Assembly (NCBI RefSeq): GCF_012910805.1
Contig: NZ_WTVK01000057.1
Span: forward strand, 1-35,289
Length of the DNA: 35,289 nt
Direction: 5' to 3'
From: Aromatoleum evansii
Lineage (GTDB): Bacteria > Pseudomonadota > Gammaproteobacteria > Burkholderiales > Rhodocyclaceae
Position numbers and translations under genes: made by a program. Shown piece by piece: positions 31,950-35,289 of the stretch (positions are counted from its first letter, which is position 1; each line of letters starts with the position of its first letter). A model generated the notes under the pieces. The model was not told the DNA's origin. It ran no database searches and saw only the letters and a list, made by a program, of their open reading frames with translations.

Positions 31950-32216
31950 CTAGATTTTCCCGGAAGGCTGCAGCGCGATGACTACCATGCCGACCGGTGC
32001 GATCGTCGCATCCACCAGATCCCAGCGCGTCAGCGCGATCCCGTCGACGAGACGCGACCACCGCAGCGCAACGACGATGTCCATGCCCCCATAGGCCGCG
32101 TAAGTGCGGCCCGCTGTCGACGGATGCAAGCTCAGCAGCCAGGCGAAAAGTACCAGCGACGCGGCGACCGGTATAACAGCCAGGTTGCCCTGGCGTGCTC
32201 TGAAGCCCGCGCGATT
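31950..32216 (-). pseudogene. YnfA/UPF0060 membrane protein, 5'-truncated
   Basis: On the minus strand, from about 32216 down to the TAG at 31952-31950, the frame reads [21 protein letters not shown]. It continues [29 protein letters not shown] and GMVVIALQP. This is the C-terminal three-quarters of a small four-helix YnfA-type protein (usual length ~108 residues). The first ~35 residues, including the first helix and start codon, are missing. The frame stays open upstream into unrelated sequence. Some conserved positions differ (AYGGMD for AYGGVY). It is convergent with cadA and probably a remnant of the same accessory segment. Confidence 0.7.
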
Positions 32217-32315
32217 GCTTAGCGTACGATCTTTTCCGAATTCAGGCGGCTCCCCTGAAAGTGAGGGCCGGCAGCGCCATCGCCGCGCCTCGCGAAGTCC
32301 GGCATGTCGGCCCCA

Positions 32316-32340
32316 GAGTGAATGCGCTTGCCATTCACTC
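32316..32340. promoter_or_regulatory. Operator 1 of the ArsR-rhodanese operon
   Basis: GAGTGAATG (32316-32324) and CATTCACTC (32332-32340) are perfect 9-bp inverted repeats with a 7-base centre. The right half of the centre and arm covers the -35 box. An ArsR-type repressor bound here would block RNA polymerase. Confidence 0.65.
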
Positions 32341-32356
32341 GCAAATTCATTAGATT
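32328..32356 (+). promoter_or_regulatory. Sigma-70-type promoter giving a probably leaderless mRNA
   Basis: The -35 box TTGCCA (32328-32333) and -10 box TAGATT (32351-32356) have a 17-bp spacer. The start of transcription would fall at about 32362-32364, and the ATG of the regulator begins at 32363. No Shine-Dalgarno sequence precedes that ATG, so a leaderless transcript is likely. Confidence 0.6.
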
Positions 32357-32367
32357 GAACGAATGAA
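32346..32367. promoter_or_regulatory. Operator 2 over the -10 box and start codon
   Basis: TTCATT (32346-32351) and AATGAA (32362-32367) are perfect inverted repeats 10 bp apart. They share the ATTCA/TGAAT core of the upstream dyad. The site spans the -10 box, the predicted transcription start and the ATG. Confidence 0.5.
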
Positions 32368-33037
32368 CCAGAAAATCCTCAAGGAACTCCTTTACGAACA
32401 GGTCGCCCGCATCGGCAAGGCGGTCTCCAGCCCCAAGCGGCTCGCGCTGCTGGAGTTGCTCGCGCAGGGCGAGAAGACGGTCGAGCAGCTCGCGGAGGAG
32501 CTCTCCATCGACATCAAGCTCGCCAGCGCGCACCTGAAGGTCTTGAAGGACGCGCGGTTGGTCGGTTCGCGTCGCGAGGGCAAGTACGTGATCCACCGCC
32601 TGAGCGGAGCCGACGTCGCCGGCCTGTGGGTCAGCTTGCGCGAGGTCGCCGAGGAGCACCTGCTCGAGTTGCGGATGGCGCTCGACAGCATGGCGGCCGA
32701 CCCCTCGCAGCTCACCTCCCTCGATCGCGCGGCACTCCTCGAGCAGGCCCGCAGCGGCGAGATCGTGGTCATCGACGTGCGCCCGCGCACCGAGTACGAC
32801 ACCGCTCACCTGCCGTGCGCGCGCTCGATGCCGGTGGAGGAGATCGAGCGGCGCGTCGCGGAGCTGCCCCGCGACAAGGAGATCGTCGCCTACTGCCGCG
32901 GCCCGTTCTGCCTGCTCTCGGATGAGGCGGTGCGCCTGCTCGCGGCCCGGGGTTTTCGCGTGCGCAAGATCCTCGATGGCGTCAGCGAATGGCAGGCGGC
33001 GGGGCTTCCGGTCGAAGGCGCTGGACCGAACAACTGA
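32363..33037 (+). CDS. ArsR-family regulator fused to a rhodanese domain
   Basis: A 224-residue protein. Residues about 10-100 form an ArsR winged helix ([46 protein letters not shown]). Residues about 115-218 form a rhodanese domain ([19 protein letters not shown], active-site loop YCRGPFC with Cys178 and Cys183, then [13 protein letters not shown]). The ArsR part has no cysteine, so the metal or persulfide cysteine sites of classical ArsR, SqrR or BigR proteins are absent. Sensing must lie in the rhodanese cysteines (152, 178, 183). It heads an operon with DsrE-like and ETHE1-like genes, and is most simply an autorepressor that responds to sulfane sulfur. That function is inferred from context. 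Confidence 0.9.
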   Translation: MNQKILKELLYEQVARIGKAVSSPKRLALLELLAQGEKTVEQLAEELSIDIKLASAHLKVLKDARLVGSRREGKYVIHRLSGADVAGLWVSLREVAEEHLLELRMALDSMAADPSQLTSLDRAALLEQARSGEIVVIDVRPRTEYDTAHLPCARSMPVEEIERRVAELPRDKEIVAYCRGPFCLLSDEAVRLLAARGFRVRKILDGVSEWQAAGLPVEGAGPNN

Positions 33038-33108
33038 CGAAGGGCCCGCAGTCGGCGCGGGCCGGCGCGGCGCATGCGGGCAATCCGGAACGCAATAGGG
33101 GAAACGAC

Positions 33109-33459
33109 ATGGCGACGATGCTCTTCATCCTCAACGACGCGCCCTACGGCAGCGAACGCGCGTACAACGCGCTGCGCCTCGCGGGTGCGGTCGCCGGCAA
33201 GCCGGAGCAGCGGGTGCGGCTGTTTCTGATGGCCGACGCGGTGGGCTGCGCCAAGGCCGGCCAGAAGGTGCCGGAGGGCTACTACAACGTCCAGCTCATG
33301 CTCGGCAAGGTGCTGCGCCAGGGCGAGGTCGCGCTGTGCGGCACCTGCATGGACGCGCGCGGCATGACCGAGGCCGAGATCACCGAGGGGGCGAGGCGCT
33401 CGACGCTCGCCGAGCTTGCGCAGTGGACGGTCGAGGCGGACAAGGTCCTCGTCTTCTAG
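33109..33459 (+). CDS. DsrE/DsrF-like sulfur-relay protein
   Basis: A 116-residue protein with AGGGGA before the ATG. The fold markers are MLFILNDAPYGSERAYNALRLA, LFLMADAVGCAKAGQ and VALCGTCMDARGM, typical of small DsrE-family proteins (YchN/TusD-like). Cys47, Cys77 and Cys80 are candidates for carrying persulfide; CGTC is a conserved spot in this subgroup. Such proteins pass sulfane sulfur between enzymes in the cytoplasm. It lies 71 bases after the ArsR-rhodanese gene and 12 before the metallo-hydrolase gene, so a shared role in reactive sulfur handling is likely. Confidence 0.88.
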   Translation: MATMLFILNDAPYGSERAYNALRLAGAVAGKPEQRVRLFLMADAVGCAKAGQKVPEGYYNVQLMLGKVLRQGEVALCGTCMDARGMTEAEITEGARRSTLAELAQWTVEADKVLVF

Positions 33460-33471
33460 GAGGATGGGACG

Positions 33472-34209
33472 ATGTTCTTCAGACAGCTCGCAACCCGGGA
33501 ATCCTCGCTCTCCTACTTCTTCGGTTGCGCCGGGCACGCGCAGGCGGTGGCGGTGGACGTCGTCGCGGGCGACGAGGACTGGTTCGTCGAGGAGGCACGC
33601 AGGGCGGCGGTCGAGATCCGCTACGTGATCGACACGCACGTCCACGCCGATCACTACTCGGGTGGGCGCGAGCTTGCCCGGAAGGTGGGTGCGCCGTATT
33701 GCCTGCACGAGTCCAACGAAGGGCGGGTGACATACGACTTCCAACCGCTGGCCGACGGCGAGGTGCTCGACGTCGGCAACGTCAAGGTGAAGGTGCTCCA
33801 CACCCCCGGCCACACCCCGGACAGCGTCTGCCTGCTGGTGACCGACACGCGCCGGGGCGAGGCGCCGTGGTTCGTGATCACCGGCGACACGCTGTTCGTG
33901 GGCGCGGTAGGGCGGCCCGATCTCGCGGGCCGGGAAGCGGAGATGGCGGGCCTGCTCTACGACAGCCTGCACGCCAGGCTGCTGCCCTTGCCCGACGCGC
34001 TGGAGATCTACCCCGGCCACCAGGCGGGCAGCGTGTGCGGCGCGGGTCTTTCCGGCAAGCCCTCGTCCACGCTGGGTTTCGAAAAGCGCTGGAACCCAGC
34101 ACTCGCGATGGACCGCGCGGCCTTCGTCGATTGCCTGACGCGCGAGATTCCGCCGCGGCCGGCCGACATGGACGCAATGGTGCGCGCCAACCTCGGCCTG
34201 GCGGACTGA
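33472..34209 (+). CDS. ETHE1-like metallo-beta-lactamase-fold hydrolase
   Basis: A 245-residue protein with AGGAGG upstream. The metal motif THVHADHYSGG gives His56, His58, Asp60 and His61. Further ligands are in HTPGHTPDS, TGDTLFVG and YPGHQAGS. This is the ETHE1/glyoxalase-II arrangement, and the GDTLFVGAVGRPDL segment is typical of persulfide dioxygenases, which oxidise glutathione persulfide to sulfite using iron. The operon partners (rhodanese regulator, DsrE) favour that activity over glyoxalase II. A hydrolase with another thiol substrate cannot be excluded. The MFS gene starts three bases after its stop. Confidence 0.87.
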   Translation: MFFRQLATRESSLSYFFGCAGHAQAVAVDVVAGDEDWFVEEARRAAVEIRYVIDTHVHADHYSGGRELARKVGAPYCLHESNEGRVTYDFQPLADGEVLDVGNVKVKVLHTPGHTPDSVCLLVTDTRRGEAPWFVITGDTLFVGAVGRPDLAGREAEMAGLLYDSLHARLLPLPDALEIYPGHQAGSVCGAGLSGKPSSTLGFEKRWNPALAMDRAAFVDCLTREIPPRPADMDAMVRANLGLAD

Positions 34210-34212
34210 GCG

Positions 34213-35289
34213 ATGCACACCGCCGCGGTCCCGATCCGGCTCGGCCTGCGCGAGAACCTCGGCCAGTTCGCGCTGCTCGTGCTGGTCAACGCCTTCGTCG
34301 GCGCCATGGTGGGCCTCGAGCGCAGCATCCTGCCCGCCATCGCGGAAGGCGAGTTCCACATCGCGGCGCGCACGGCAATCCTTTCCTTCATCGTCGTCTT
34401 CGGCGTCACCAAGGCGCTCACCAACTACTTCGCCGGGCGGCTTTCCGACCGCTTCGGCCGCAAGCATGTGCTGGTGGCGGGCTGGCTGGTGGCGATCCCG
34501 GTACCCTTCCTGCTGATGTGGGCGCCGGACTGGGATTGGGTGGTGGGCGCCAACGTGCTGCTCGGCGTGAGCCAGGGGCTGACCTGGTCGACCACGGTGA
34601 TCATGAAAATCGACCTGGTGGGGCCGAAGCAGCGTGGCCTGGCGATGGGGCTGAACGAGTTCGCCGGCTACTTCGCGGTGGCGGGGAGCGCGCTGGCGAC
34701 CGGCTGGCTCGCGGCGACGTACGGGCTGCGTCCGGAACCCTTCTATCTGGGCGCGGTGTATGTCGCCGCCGGGCTGCTGCTGTCCCTGTTTGCCGTGCGT
34801 GAGACCCGCCACCACGTGACCCACGAGGTGCGCGCCCATCACGCGGAAGCGGACACGCCGACGCAGGGCGAGATCTTCCGCCGCACCTCGCTCACCGACC
34901 GCAACCTCTCCAGCGTGAGCCAGGCGGGGCTCGTCAACAACCTCAACGACGGCATGGCCTGGGGCCTCTTCCCGCTGCTCTTCGCGGCTGCCGGGATGAC
35001 ACTCGCGCAGATCGGCGTGCTCGCGGCGATCTATCCCGCGGTGTGGGGCGTCACCCAGATCTTCACCGGTGCGCTGTCCGACCACATCGGCCGCAAGGGG
35101 CTCATCGTTGGGGGCATGTGGGTGCAGGCCGTCGGCATCGCGATCACCGCGGCGAGCGGGGGTTTCGCCGTCTTCGCGCTCGGGGCGGTGCTGCTCGGGC
35201 TCGGCACCGCGATGGTCTATCCGACCCTGCTGGCCGCGATCGGCGACGTCGCGCATCCCGCCTGGCGCGCCTCGGCGGTGGGCGTGTAT
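34213..35289 (+). CDS. MFS transporter (3' end outside the window)
   Basis: The ATG at 34213 comes three bases after the preceding stop, and 359 codons are visible before the window ends without a stop. The protein is strongly hydrophobic, with about ten membrane helices seen. The MFS signature loop GRLSDRFGRKHVLVAG lies between helices 2 and 3, and its repeat GALSDHIGRKGLIVGG is in the second half. A His-rich central loop (RHHVTHEVRAHHAEAD) joins the halves. Substrate cannot be read from the sequence. Place in the operon suggests export or uptake of a sulfur compound such as sulfite or an organic sulfur acid, which is inference only. Confidence 0.88.
   Translation, partial: MHTAAVPIRLGLRENLGQFALLVLVNAFVGAMVGLERSILPAIAEGEFHIAARTAILSFIVVFGVTKALTNYFAGRLSDRFGRKHVLVAGWLVAIPVPFLLMWAPDWDWVVGANVLLGVSQGLTWSTTVIMKIDLVGPKQRGLAMGLNEFAGYFAVAGSALATGWLAATYGLRPEPFYLGAVYVAAGLLLSLFAVRETRHHVTHEVRAHHAEADTPTQGEIFRRTSLTDRNLSSVSQAGLVNNLNDGMAWGLFPLLFAAAGMTLAQIGVLAAIYPAVWGVTQIFTGALSDHIGRKGLIVGGMWVQAVGIAITAASGGFAVFALGAVLLGLGTAMVYPTLLAAIGDVAHPAWRASAVGVY

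Noticed and set aside
32890-35256. 788-codon minus-strand frame across the sulfur operon
   Set aside because: Arg/His-rich shadow of the regulator, DsrE, hydrolase and MFS genes, all of which have clear family motifs on plus.
1-35289. tRNA, rRNA or riboswitch genes
   Set aside because: I looked for tRNA-like cloverleaf arms, rRNA blocks and known riboswitch motifs in the gaps and found none. A covariance-model search would be needed to be certain.

Overview
The window reads as chromosome of a high-GC betaproteobacterium. The gene styles (TonB receptor plus YfiR, many NarX-type kinases, CadR/CadA, Tn3-type debris) suggest a Rhodocyclales member near Thauera, Azoarcus or Aromatoleum. That placement is inferred from protein style and was not searched. 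Most of the window (about 1.3-28.2 kb) encodes two-component signalling and cyclic-di-GMP turnover. The right end is a metal and sulfur accessory region.

Layout. (1) 1-1.1 kb is decayed sequence: a receiver domain without its N-terminus, an M23 peptidase remnant with an in-frame stop, and perhaps the first codons of a gene running off the left edge. (2) 1.3-7.1 kb holds a membrane PAS histidine kinase overlapping a NarL-type regulator, a lone receiver, a PAS protein, a soluble NarX-type kinase and a small unknown protein. (3) 7.6-12.7 kb is a tight trio: TonB-dependent receptor, periplasmic YfiR-like protein, and a CHASE8-like/HAMP/PAS/GGDEF/EAL enzyme. (4) 13.0-14.1 kb is a wrecked cheY-mcp pair with lost start codons and frameshifts. 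(5) 14.1-18.1 kb, minus strand, is a four-PAS hybrid-input kinase and its LuxR-type regulator. It diverges from (6) 18.3-24.9 kb, a four-gene operon: lone receiver, CHASE/HisKA_2 kinase, receiver-PAS-GAF-PAS-GGDEF-EAL protein, GAF-GGDEF cyclase. (7) 25.4-28.2 kb has an EAL-HDOD protein and an HD-GYP protein.

(8) 28.3-28.75 kb is a deletion-fused Tn3-type remnant. (9) 28.9-31.9 kb is a divergent cadR/cadA cadmium/lead resistance pair with a clear MerR-type promoter, followed by a 5'-truncated ynfA-like remnant. (10) 32.3 kb to the right edge is an operon for reactive sulfur: ArsR-rhodanese fusion regulator, DsrE-like protein, ETHE1-like metallo-hydrolase and an MFS transporter cut by the window end. 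Its promoter suggests a leaderless first gene under two inverted-repeat operators.

How the parts may work together (inference). The locus has three GGDEF proteins, three EAL domains and one HD-GYP, controlled by periplasmic, outer-membrane and phosphorelay inputs. The two GGDEF-EAL proteins carry opposite motif defects: EAL is altered in one and GGDEF in the other. One may therefore be mainly a synthase and the other mainly a phosphodiesterase.
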